DNA of 32,171 bases from Blastococcus sp. CCUG 61487. Lineage in GTDB: Bacteria; Actinomycetota; Actinomycetes; Mycobacteriales; Geodermatophilaceae. Location: assembly GCF_005222955.1 (NCBI RefSeq), contig NZ_LWUA01000233.1:1-32171 (forward strand). The letters run 5' to 3'. Below the pieces are notes generated by a model. That model did no database searches, had not been told where the DNA came from, and was given only the letters and a program-made list of their open reading frames with translations. The position numbers and the translations under genes were made by a program. Below are positions 1 to 9,250 of the stretch, one piece after another (the stretch's first letter is position 1; every line of letters begins with the position of its first letter).

Positions 1-1437
1 GGCGCGTCCGGCGGCGGCCGAGGCGCGGCGCAGGGCCTGGTCGAAGCGGAGCAGGGCCAGGTCGGCCTGCTCGGCGGCGGCGCGCGCGGCCGCCCGCAGG
101 CCCATGGTCGCGGGGGCAGCCGTGGTCGTGCCGGCCTCGCCGGGTTCAGCTCCGGCGGCCTCGGCGGTCTCGGTGGCCGGCGTCGGTGCCGGTGCGGTGG
201 GTGCTCCGTCGTCGTGGCTGCTCTGCTGGGCGAGCCGGCGGGCTTCGTCGTCCCACCAGGCTTGCTGCACCTCGGGGGGTGGGTCGTCTTCGCCGCCCCA
301 CACGCCGGCCAGGGCGCGGGCGTCGAGTTCGGCTTCCCATTTGTCGAAGTCCGCGCGCACCTGGTCCGGCCAGGTGTCATCGGGCCGCCCACCCGGGTCC
401 ACGAACGGCACCGAATCCTCGCCCGGGGCCGGGTGCTCGTCCGGCTCCGGCTCGGCGGGGGTGGTGTCGGGTGCGGGGGTGAGCAGGCCGAGGGCCCGGG
501 CCAGGGCGCGGACCATCTCCGCGGGCACCGTCTCCCCACCCACCTGCCCAGGCGCGCTGCCGCCGAGCAGAGCCCGCACCCCGGCGACCAGGGTCAGCTG
601 CGCCTGCACCGGCGGCAGCTGGGATTCGCCCGGGCGCAGCACCAGGTCCAGCAGGACGTCGGCCATCTTCTGCCCACGGGTACGGGCGTCGGCCGGGTCC
701 TCGGGCAGCGCGTCGGCGTAGCGGCCCAGCGCATCGACCACCGCCTGCGCCTCCGGCGCGGTCAGCAGCGCTTCCAGCACCGCCATCCCGGCCCGGCGGT
801 CCCGGCGCGCCCACACCCCACGGGCCCGCAGCCCGGCCACCAGTTCCTCGGCCTCCTGCTTCGGATCCCGGCCCAGGCCCATCCGGCGCAGCTTGTCGGC
901 CAGCTGCGCCGGCGTGGTGATCTCCCGCCGCGCCGCCCGCGCGGCCACCCACGCCAGCACGTCCCGCTCCAACGCGGCCCGCCGGTCGTCGTCGGCGATG
1001 ACCGCCACCCGCTCCCGCAGCGCCCACAGATGCCCCGCATGCAGCAGCCCCGACTCCAACGCCTCCAGGGTGCCCGGCAGCCGGGAGACCAGGGTGAGCG
1101 AGCGCTCCAGGTCCAGCCCGGCGGCCTGCTTGCTCACCGCCAGCGCGATCGACAGCTCCGGCACCGCCCACTCGCTCACCCCGGCCAGCACCTCCGGCCG
1201 GGCGGCGCGCCGCGCAGCGCTCATCGCCCCGGGCTCGCCGGGCTGCCGGTCGGCCGACACCGGCCGGGACGCGGCGAACTCCGCCACCGCCCGCGCCCGG
1301 GCCGCGGTCAGCCGGGTGATCTCCCGATCCAGCTCCTGCACCACCCCGAGCGGGCCGGACGCCCACCCGGCCACCGGCGCACCACCACCGACGGCGGTGG
1401 GGTCGAGGGGCGGCTGGTGTTCCATGGGATCGATCAT
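1..1437 (-). CDS. DUF222 (13E12-repeat family) protein, C-terminus beyond window
   Basis: The frame is open from the ATG at 1437 to the window edge (479 codons), so the C-terminal end is missing. Full-length relatives usually carry an HNH nuclease domain there, but it cannot be seen here. The DUF222 core is recognisable: an Arg/Ala-rich helical N-terminal half, then the typical block RTRGQKMADVLLDLV, then an acidic Pro/Glu-rich linker and an Ala-rich helix at the edge. Two in-frame ATGs compete. The one at 1437 begins MIDPMEH and lies inside a LexA-like palindrome; the one at 1425 begins MEHQPP. I prefer 1437 because relatives often start within this palindrome. The biochemical role of the family is poorly known. 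M. tuberculosis members are multicopy and several are DNA-damage induced. Family call is firm; nuclease activity is inference. Confidence 0.85.
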   Translation of the reverse strand, partial: MIDPMEHQPPLDPTAVGGGAPVAGWASGPLGVVQELDREITRLTAARARAVAEFAASRPVSADRQPGEPGAMSAARRAARPEVLAGVSEWAVPELSIALAVSKQAAGLDLERSLTLVSRLPGTLEALESGLLHAGHLWALRERVAVIADDDRRAALERDVLAWVAARAARREITTPAQLADKLRRMGLGRDPKQEAEELVAGLRARGVWARRDRRAGMAVLEALLTAPEAQAVVDALGRYADALPEDPADARTRGQKMADVLLDLVLRPGESQLPPVQAQLTLVAGVRALLGGSAPGQVGGETVPAEMVRALARALGLLTPAPDTTPAEPEPDEHPAPGEDSVPFVDPGGRPDDTWPDQVRADFDKWEAELDARALAGVWGGEDDPPPEVQQAWWDDEARRLAQQSSHDDGAPTAPAPTPATETAEAAGAEPGEAGTTTAAPATMGLRAAARAAAEQADLALLRFDQALRRASAAAGRA

Positions 1438-1445
1438 ACGTTCGA
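1430..1445. promoter_or_regulatory. LexA/SOS-box-like operator over the DUF222 start
   Basis: The 16-base site reads TCGATCATACGTTCGA on the plus strand. The mycobacterial/actinobacterial LexA box is TCGAAC-N4-GTTCGA, so 11 of 12 specified bases match, with a single A-to-T change in one arm. The ATG of the DUF222 gene (1437-1435) lies within it, so bound LexA would block initiation. This predicts DNA-damage induction. The match is seen directly; LexA binding is inferred. Confidence 0.72.
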
Positions 1446-1554
1446 ACACCGACAGTTTTCGGGGTCGAGGCACCAGGCGAGCGAGACGAATGTGGGTCGA
1501 CCTCCCGCCGACCGGTCACCAGGGTCACAGCGTGGGAGGCCGAGGCCGCAGTGC

Positions 1555-2226
1555 TCAGGGGCCGAAGAGGACTTCGGCGCCTACCGGCCGATAGCCGGCG
1601 GCGAGAAAGGCGCGCAGAGATGCGGTGTTGGCCGGCGCCACCTGCGCCCACACCGCCTCCGTCGCCAGCGAGCGGGCGGCCAGCGCGAGAGCGGTCCCCC
1701 GTCCGCGACTGCGGGAGCCCGGCTCGACCTCCAGACTCACCTCGAGCCGGCCGGCCACCCCGCGGCCGAGGGTGAGCATCCCCGTTCCGTCGGCGGACGC
1801 CCACACCCCGACGTCCGCCCGGTACAGCAGCGCACGGTCGACCCGCGGGTGCTCGAGCTCGACGGGCACCAGGTCCCGCGCGCCTCCTGGCAGGGGCGGG
1901 GCGAGGAGAACGGCGTCCAGGACGCCGGGCTCGGCACCGATCCGGTCGGCGAGCGCCGAGAGGAAGCGCGCGCCGAGCGGTGCCGCGATCGGGTCGTCGG
2001 CCACCTGCGCAGCGACCCAGTCGGCATCGACGTCGGCTGCGACCACGTGCCAGGCGGTGCCACCGACGACGGCTGCCCGCGCCCCGGAGGGCGCGGGCAG
2101 CGTGGTCACGCTCGCATCGGCCGGTGACACCCGACCGGAGACGAGTCCGGACAGCAGTCCGGAGAGCCCCCCTTCCGGAGTCCCGACCTGGGCGTGCGCA
2201 GGGCGGGGAGGAAGGGGGTCCTCCAT
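1555..2226 (-). CDS. GNAT-family N-acetyltransferase, last gene of the suf operon
   Basis: A 223-residue protein with a GNAT fold in its C-terminal half. The acetyl-CoA loop is RSRGRG (about residues 172-177), preceded by the strand LEVSLEVEP, and the closing motif is APANTASLRAFLAAGY (about 197-212) with the usual Asn and Tyr. Residues 1-130 are an actinobacterial N-terminal domain that I cannot assign. A longer frame exists upstream, but the ATG at 2226 overlaps the sufT stop by one base (TGATG), which points to translational coupling, so this start is chosen. The acceptor substrate is unknown. Position at the end of the suf operon suggests co-expression with Fe-S assembly, but does not prove a role in it. 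Family call is strong; function is open. Confidence 0.85.
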   Translation of the reverse strand: MEDPLPPRPAHAQVGTPEGGLSGLLSGLVSGRVSPADASVTTLPAPSGARAAVVGGTAWHVVAADVDADWVAAQVADDPIAAPLGARFLSALADRIGAEPGVLDAVLLAPPLPGGARDLVPVELEHPRVDRALLYRADVGVWASADGTGMLTLGRGVAGRLEVSLEVEPGSRSRGRGTALALAARSLATEAVWAQVAPANTASLRAFLAAGYRPVGAEVLFGP

Positions 2227-2609
2227 CACACGCGGAAGCCGAGGGCGCGCAGCTGCTCGCGGCCGTCGTCGGTGATCTTGTCCGGGCCCCACGGCGGCAT
2301 CCAGACCCAGTTGATCCGGATGTCGTCGACCAGCCCGGGGCCGGGGCCCCCGGTCAGCGCCTGGCGGGCCTGGTCCTCGATGACGTCGGTCAGCGGGCAG
2401 GCCGCGGAGGTCAGCGTCATGTCGATGACCGCGACGTTCTCGTCGTCGTCGACGTCGATGCCGTAGACCAGGCCCAGGTCGACGACGTTGACCCCGAGCT
2501 CGGGGTCGACGACGTCGCGCATGGCCTCCTCGAGGTCCTCGAGCAGCGCGGTCTTGTAGGCCGGCGCCCCATCGGTCGCGGGAGTGGCGTTCTCGGTCGT
2601 CTCGCTCAT
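2226..2609 (-). CDS. sufT: SufT, MIP18/DUF59 metal-sulfur cluster assembly factor
   Basis: A 127-residue DUF59 (MIP18/PaaD-like) protein. The hallmark DPELGVNVVDLGLVY lies at residues 35-49, and the conserved cysteine of TLTSAACP is Cys71. The C-terminal WVWMPPWGPDKITDDG is typical of the actinobacterial SUF-linked form. SufT proteins help mature or deliver Fe-S clusters made by SufBCD. The ATG at 2609 has a good ribosome site (GGAGG about 7 bases upstream) and overlaps the sufU stop as ATGA. The gene is one-base coupled to the downstream acetyltransferase. Residues 1-17 are a flexible Thr/Ala-rich lead. Confidence 0.93.
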   Translation of the reverse strand: MSETTENATPATDGAPAYKTALLEDLEEAMRDVVDPELGVNVVDLGLVYGIDVDDDENVAVIDMTLTSAACPLTDVIEDQARQALTGGPGPGLVDDIRINWVWMPPWGPDKITDDGREQLRALGFRV

Positions 2610-3090
2610 GCCGTTCCTCCTGAGGGGGTGGTGGTCGCCAGGGCTCGGGCGGAGGCGTCCTTCAACGCCATCCAGCTCATCAGGGCGCACTTGATGCGGG
2701 CCGGGTACTTGGAGACGCCGGCGAACGCGACGGCGTCCTCCAGTTCGTCCTCGAGCTTCTCGGCGACGGCGGGGTCGCCCTTGGCCTGCATCAGGGTCAT
2801 GAAGTGCTCGCCGGTCTGCAGCGCCTGGTCGACGGGCTTGCCGACGACCAGCTCGTACATGGCCGAGATCGACGCCTGGCTGATCGAGCAGCCCATGCCC
2901 TCGTAGGAGACGTCGGCCAGCACGGGCTCACCGGAGGCGTCGTCCTCGACGTGCACGCGCAGCGTCACCTCGTCCCCGCAGGTCGGGTTGACGTGGTGCA
3001 CCTCGGCCTCGAACGGCTCGCGGAGCCCTCGGCCCTGGGGGTTCTTGTAGTGGTCCAGGATGATCTCCTGGTACATCGATTCGAGTTGCA

Positions 3091-3091
<1 letters not shown>
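2606..3091 (-). CDS. sufU: SufU, sulfur-transfer partner of SufS
   Basis: A 161-residue SufU/IscU-like protein. The three conserved cysteines are Cys38 (NPTCGDE), Cys68 (GMGCSIS) and Cys135 (RIKCALM), with Asp40. The SufU-specific insert between the second and third cysteines is present. In Gram-positive bacteria SufU is a zinc protein that accepts persulfide sulfur from SufS and passes it towards SufBCD. The ATG at 3091 shares a base with the sufS stop (TGATG). A second ATG five codons on (MYQEII) is possible, but the first fits the operon coupling. The last 15 residues are a Thr/Gly-rich tail. Confidence 0.95.
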
Positions 3092-5171
<2,080 letters not shown>

Positions 5172-5184
5172 TTCTTCTCGCTCC

Positions 5185-5538
5185 TCAGTTGCCGGCCGCG
5201 AGCGGAAGGCGCCCGTCGGCCTCGGTGTCGACCAGGACGTCCTCCCCCTCCACGCGGACCGGGTAGACGTCGACCGGCTCGGTGGCCGGCGGGTTGGTGG
5301 GCTCGCCCGTGCGCAGGTCGAAGCACGAGCCGTGCAGGTAGCACTCGATGGTCGGGGCGCCGGCGTACAGCTCGACGTCCCCCTCGGTCAGCGGGACGTC
5401 GGCGTGCGTGCACCTGTCCTCGAGGGCGTAGATCTGCCCCTCGTAGTTGACGACGGCGACGTCGATGTCCGCGAGCTCGACCCGTAGCGAGCCGTTCTCC
5501 GGGACGTCGGCCAGCGCGCAGACGCGCTCGAACGCCAT
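5185..5538 (-). CDS. Rieske-type [2Fe-2S] ferredoxin within the suf operon
   Basis: A 117-residue, single-domain Rieske protein. The two cluster-binding motifs are CTH (Cys43, His45) and CYLH (Cys66, His69), in the order expected for a 2Cys-2His [2Fe-2S] site. There is no membrane segment or signal peptide, so it is a soluble ferredoxin similar to small subunits of non-heme iron oxygenases. No oxygenase gene is near. Its place between sufD and sufC, which is common in actinobacteria, suggests it supplies electrons for cluster assembly or is an early client; this is inference. The ATG at 5538 follows the sufD stop by two bases. Confidence 0.92.
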   Translation of the reverse strand: MAFERVCALADVPENGSLRVELADIDVAVVNYEGQIYALEDRCTHADVPLTEGDVELYAGAPTIECYLHGSCFDLRTGEPTNPPATEPVDVYPVRVEGEDVLVDTEADGRLPLAAGN

Positions 5539-5540
5539 GC

Positions 5541-6839
5541 TCAGCCCACCTCGACGGGCTGGTCGTCCAGCGCGGGCAGCGCGCCGAGCCGGGCGTCGAT
5601 GGAGGCCATCAGCCGGTCCTGCAGCGCGTCGATGCCGATGTGCTGCACGACGTCGGCGAAGAAGCCGCGCACCACGAGGCGGCGGGCGGTCTCGGCGTCG
5701 ATGCCGCGCGAGCACAGGTAGAACAGCTGCTCGTCGTCGAACCGGCCGGTCGCGCTGGCGTGGCCGGCCCCGACGATCTCGCCGGTCTCGATCTCCAGGT
5801 TCGGCACCGAGTCGGCGCGGGCGCCGTCGGTGAGCACCAGGTTGCGGTTGAGCTCGTAGGTGTCGGTGCCGGTCGCCGCCGGGCGGATGCGGACGTCACC
5901 GATCCAGACCGTGCGCGCCCCCTCGCCCTGCAGCGCGCCCTTGTAGAGCACGTTGCTGGTGCAGTTCGGGACGGCGTGGTCAACCCAGAGCCGGTGCTCC
6001 TGGTGCTGGGTCTCGTCGGAGAAGTACACGCCGAAGAGGTCCGCGCGACCACCGGGCCCGGAGTACTGGACGTTGCTCACCAGCCGGACGAGGTCACCGC
6101 CGAGGGTGACCACGACCTGCTTGAACGTGGCGTCCCGGCCGACGACGGCGTCGTACTGGCCGCCGTGGACCGCACCCGGCGCCCACTCCTGGACGGAGAC
6201 GAGGGTGACGTCGGCGCCGTCACCGACGAGCACGGCCACGCCGCCGGAGTACATGGCCTGCCCGCTGTGGTCCAGCACGATCGTGGCCTTGGCGAACGCC
6301 CCGACCTCGATGACCAGCTGACCCCAGACGACGTCGTCCGAACCCGTGCCGGCCAGGTCGAGCGTCACCGGCCGGTCGAGCTGGGCCTCCTGCGCGACGC
6401 GGACGACGGCGGCGCCGCCGCTGCGCTGACGGGTGAGCGCGGCCAGCCGGTCCACCGGCTCGGGCAGGCCCTTGAGCAGCGGGTCGTCGGCCTCGACGCT
6501 GGTCAGCTCGACGCCCTCGGGCAGGTCGGTCGTCCAGCTGAGGTGGGCGTCGGACGGAGCACCGTCCAGCAGCCGGCGGATGCGCTTCATCGGGGTGAAG
6601 CGCCACTCCTCCTCACGGCCGGTCGGCACGCCGAACGCGTCCGGGTCGGTGGAGGTGAACCGCTCGGCCGGCGAGCCGGTCGGGGTGGGGCCACCGTGCG
6701 AGTGCGCGCCGGCGGGGACGGCCGTCGAGTCGGCGGGCGTCGTCGGGGGGCCGGCCTGGGCGCCGACCCCCTCGGCGAACAGCTCGCCGGCCATGGTGGC
6801 CGACTCCGTGGTGAGTCCTGTCGTGTTGTCTGCCGACAT
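5541..6839 (-). CDS. sufD: SufD, scaffold subunit of SufBCD
   Basis: A 432-residue SufD. After a variable N-terminal segment, EEEWRFTPMKRI (about 76-87) marks the start of the conserved fold, followed by the right-handed beta-helix core. The C-terminal block with GHASATGRFDDEQLFYLCSRGI (about 359-380) is the SufB/SufD signature. It pairs with SufB and binds SufC. The first 60 residues are Ala/Thr/Pro-rich and include AHSHGG, longer than strictly needed. The ATG at 6839 shares one base with the sufB stop (TGATG). A longer open frame upstream of this ATG is only an alternative frame of sufB. Confidence 0.95.
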   Translation of the reverse strand: MSADNTTGLTTESATMAGELFAEGVGAQAGPPTTPADSTAVPAGAHSHGGPTPTGSPAERFTSTDPDAFGVPTGREEEWRFTPMKRIRRLLDGAPSDAHLSWTTDLPEGVELTSVEADDPLLKGLPEPVDRLAALTRQRSGGAAVVRVAQEAQLDRPVTLDLAGTGSDDVVWGQLVIEVGAFAKATIVLDHSGQAMYSGGVAVLVGDGADVTLVSVQEWAPGAVHGGQYDAVVGRDATFKQVVVTLGGDLVRLVSNVQYSGPGGRADLFGVYFSDETQHQEHRLWVDHAVPNCTSNVLYKGALQGEGARTVWIGDVRIRPAATGTDTYELNRNLVLTDGARADSVPNLEIETGEIVGAGHASATGRFDDEQLFYLCSRGIDAETARRLVVRGFFADVVQHIGIDALQDRLMASIDARLGALPALDDQPVEVG

Positions 6840-8275
6840 CAGCCGACGGCACCTTCCATCTGCAGCTCGATGAGCCGGTTCAGCTCGAGGGCGTACTCCA
6901 TGGGCAGCTCGCGGGCGATCGGCTCGACGAACCCGCGCACCACCATCGCCATGGCCTCGTCCTCGGACAAGCCGCGGCTCATCAGGTAGAAGAGCTGGTC
7001 CTCGCTGACCCGCGAGACCGTCGCCTCGTGGCCCATGGCGACGTCGTCCTCGCGGACGTCGACGTAGGGGTAGGTGTCCGACCGGCTGATCGTGTCGACC
7101 AGCAGCGCGTCGCACTTCACCGTGGACTTCGAGCCGTAGGCACCCTCGTCGACCTGGACCAGCCCGCGGTAGGAGGTGCGGCCGCCGCCACGGGCGACGG
7201 ACTTGCTGATGATCGTGGACGACGTGTGCGGCGCCGCGTGCACCATCTTGGCGCCGGCGTCCTGGTGCTGGCCCTCGCCCGCGAACGCGATCGAGAGGAC
7301 CTCGCCCTTGGCGTGCTCGCCGGTCATCCACACGGCCGGGTACTTCATCGTCACCTTGGAGCCGATGTTGCCGTCGACCCACTCCATGGTCGCGCCTTCG
7401 TGGGCCACGGCCCGCTTGGTGACCAGGTTGTAGACGTTGTTCGACCAGTTCTGGATGGTCGTGTACCGGCAGCGCGCGTTCTTCTTGACGATGATCTCGA
7501 CGACGGCGGAGTGCAGCGAGTCGCTCTTGTAGATCGGCGCGGTGCAGCCCTCGACGTAGTGCACGTAGGCGCCCTCGTCGACGATGATCAGCGTCCGCTC
7601 GAACTGGCCCATGTTCTCGGTGTTGATCCGGAAGTATGCCTGCAGCGGGATCTCGACGTGCACGCCCGGCGGCACGTAGATGAAGGAGCCACCCGACCAC
7701 ACGGCGGTGTTCAGCGCGGCGAACTTGTTGTCGCCGGACGGGATCACCGAGCCGAAGTACTCCTGGAAGATCTCCGGGTGCTCCTTGAGCGCGGTGTCGG
7801 TGTCCAGGAAGAGGACGCCCTGCTCCTCCAGGTCCTCGCGGATCTGGTGGTAGACGACCTCGGACTCGTACTGGGCGGCGACACCCGCGACCAGCCGCTG
7901 CTTCTCCGCCTCGGGGATGCCCAGCTTGTCGTAGGTGTTCTTGATGTCCTCCGGCAGCTCCTCCCACGAGGTGGCCTGCTTCTCGGTGGAGCGCACGAAG
8001 TACTTGATGTTCTGGAAGTCGATCCCCGACAGGTCCGAGCCCCAGTCGGGCATCGGCTTGCGGTCGAACAGCTTGAGGGCCTTGAGCCGGCGCTCGAGCA
8101 TCCACTCGGGCTCGTTCTTCCGCGCCGAGATGTCGCGGACGACCTCTTCGTTGAGCCCGCGCCGCGCCGACGCGCCGGCGATGTCGGCGTCCGCCCAGCC
8201 GTACTCGTAGTTGCCGAGCTGGGCGATCTGCTCGTCCTGCGTCAGCGGCGGGGCCGGCTGCTGGGTGCTGGTCAT
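6839..8275 (-). CDS. sufB: SufB, Fe-S cluster scaffold
   Basis: A 478-residue SufB, the subunit on which the nascent Fe-S cluster is built. Conserved blocks include [20 protein letters not shown] (about 178-197), [24 protein letters not shown] (235-247) and the catalytic-type cysteine Cys388 in [12 protein letters not shown]. The C-terminal signature [21 protein letters not shown] (about 415-435) is present. The sequence runs uninterrupted through Cys244, a position where M. tuberculosis SufB carries an intein, so no intein is present. The ATG overlaps the stop of the sufR reading frame as ATGA. Confidence 0.97.
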   Translation of the reverse strand: MTSTQQPAPPLTQDEQIAQLGNYEYGWADADIAGASARRGLNEEVVRDISARKNEPEWMLERRLKALKLFDRKPMPDWGSDLSGIDFQNIKYFVRSTEKQATSWEELPEDIKNTYDKLGIPEAEKQRLVAGVAAQYESEVVYHQIREDLEEQGVLFLDTDTALKEHPEIFQEYFGSVIPSGDNKFAALNTAVWSGGSFIYVPPGVHVEIPLQAYFRINTENMGQFERTLIIVDEGAYVHYVEGCTAPIYKSDSLHSAVVEIIVKKNARCRYTTIQNWSNNVYNLVTKRAVAHEGATMEWVDGNIGSKVTMKYPAVWMTGEHAKGEVLSIAFAGEGQHQDAGAKMVHAAPHTSSTIISKSVARGGGRTSYRGLVQVDEGAYGSKSTVKCDALLVDTISRSDTYPYVDVREDDVAMGHEATVSRVSEDQLFYLMSRGLSEDEAMAMVVRGFVEPIARELPMEYALELNRLIELQMEGAVG

Positions 8276-9089
8276 GCGGGCGTCCTCTCCCGGTGGTTCG
8301 TGGGGGTGCTGCTCGTGCTGGTGGGCGCGCTGGCGGGCGCCGCTCGCTCACCTCGTACAGGGCGGGTGGGGGTCGATCTGTTCCCCGCCCGCGGGGGTCC
8401 GGTCTGCAGGGGGCCCGGGATGTGCGTGGTGCAGATCCCGTCGCCGTGCGCGATGGTCGCCAGCCGCTGCACGTGGGTGCCGACCAGCCGGCCGATGACC
8501 GCGGTCTCCGCCTCGCACAGCTGCGGGAACTCGGCCGCGACGTGCGCCACCGGGCAGTGGTGCTGGCACAGCTGACCACCGCTGGAGATCGCCGAGGCCG
8601 TGGCAGCGTAACCCTCGGCCGTCAGCGCGGCGGCCAGGGCCTGTGCCCGGTCGACCGGCGCTCCCCCGGCCGCGTGCACGGCGCTCTCCACCGCGCTCGA
8701 CGCGCGGCGCTCCAGGCCCGCGAGCTGCTGCTCGGCGACGGCGCGGACGGCGTCGGGGCCGCCCGAGGCGGCGACGTAGCGCAGCGCGGTGAGCGCCAGG
8801 TCGTCGTAGGCGTGCGGGAACGACGCGCGGCGGCGTCGGTCAGGTGGAACCGGCGGGCCGGGCGGCCCCGGCCGCGGTGGGGGGCCCGCGTCTGGCGCTC
8901 CTCGAGCCGGCCGGCGACGACGAGCGCGTCCAGGTGACGGCGCACGGCCGCGGGCGAGATGCCCAGCCGGCCGGCGAGCTCGGTGGCCGTCTGCGGGCCG
9001 TGCTCGAGCAGCAGCGCGCTCACGCGGTCGCGTGTCCGCCCGTCGTCGGCGGTCGCCGACGGACGCGGGGAGGACAGGGCGCTTTCCAC
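8272..9089 (-). pseudogene. sufR: SufR, Fe-S-sensing repressor of the suf operon, frameshifted
   Basis: The gene is split between two frames. From the GTG at 9089 the first frame encodes a winged-helix domain (TATELAGRLGISPAAVRRHL, about residues 34-53) up to FHLTDAA near residue 87, then runs into nonsense and stops at 8622. The second frame resumes at ASFPHAYDDLA and encodes the sensor half, with QLCQHHCPVAH, FPQLCEAE and GDGICTTHIP, whose cysteines match the [4Fe-4S] ligands of SufR. It ends at 8272, overlapping sufB. The span of 818 bases is one short of a multiple of three, so one missing base near 8823-8835 explains everything. This is either a true mutation or a sequencing error in a GC repeat. 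If real, a 155-residue protein without the sensor would be made. A 45-residue Pro/Thr-rich tail follows CTTHIP. Confidence 0.88.
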
Positions 9090-9100
9090 AACACGAGTGT
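9086..9100 (-). promoter_or_regulatory. Candidate SufR operator overlapping the sufR start
   Basis: Read on the minus strand this is ACACT-CGTGT-TGTGG. The reported mycobacterial SufR site, from memory, is ACACT-N5-TGTGA, so nine of ten specified bases match. The site also contains the inner palindrome ACAC-TC-GTGT. It covers the GTG start codon (9089-9087), which fits autorepression. A possible -10 element, TAGGAC (9106-9101), lies just upstream, and the same hexamer recurs at 9137-9132. Binding is inferred. Confidence 0.6.
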
Positions 9101-9238
9101 GTCCTATTTCGCGGTCGCCGCAAGCAAGGTCGTCCTAAGAAACGCCGCTGGGGACCTCGCCGTGACCAAGCTCACGGCCCTCGTGCAGGGGCCCGTCGCG
9201 AGCGTGCGAGCGGCGGGGGGTCACGAGGGTCCTGTGAC

Positions 9239-9244
9239 TAGCAT
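9239..9244 (+). promoter_or_regulatory. Candidate -10 element, leaderless ctaA transcript
   Basis: TAGCAT fits the actinobacterial TANNNT -10 pattern. It is followed by exactly six bases (CGAGGC) and then the ctaA GTG at 9251, so transcription would begin at or beside the start codon. No clear -35 hexamer is visible. Confidence 0.5.
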
Positions 9245-9250
9245 CGAGGC

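Noticed and set aside
1501-1539. CCTCCC/GGGAGG inverted repeat between the acetyltransferase and the DUF222 gene
   Set aside because: The stem is only six bases with a 27-base loop, too weak to call a terminator.
214-2127. 637-codon plus-strand open frame over the DUF222 and acetyltransferase genes
   Set aside because: It is antisense to two genes with clear family motifs; its translation is Arg/Pro/Gly/His-rich without any recognisable domain, as expected from high GC.
7520-7560. Intein in SufB
   Set aside because: The sequence around VEGCTAP, where the M. tuberculosis intein sits, is continuous, with no inserted splicing domain.
5541-8579. Single minus-strand frame joining SufD to upstream sequence
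   Set aside because: Upstream of 6839 it is only an alternative frame of sufB. The SufD start is fixed by the TGATG overlap and the family N-terminus.
8815-8840. Programmed ribosomal frameshift in sufR
   Set aside because: No canonical slippery heptamer lies in the zero frame at the junction, and SufR is not known to be made this way. A one-base deletion or sequencing error is simpler.
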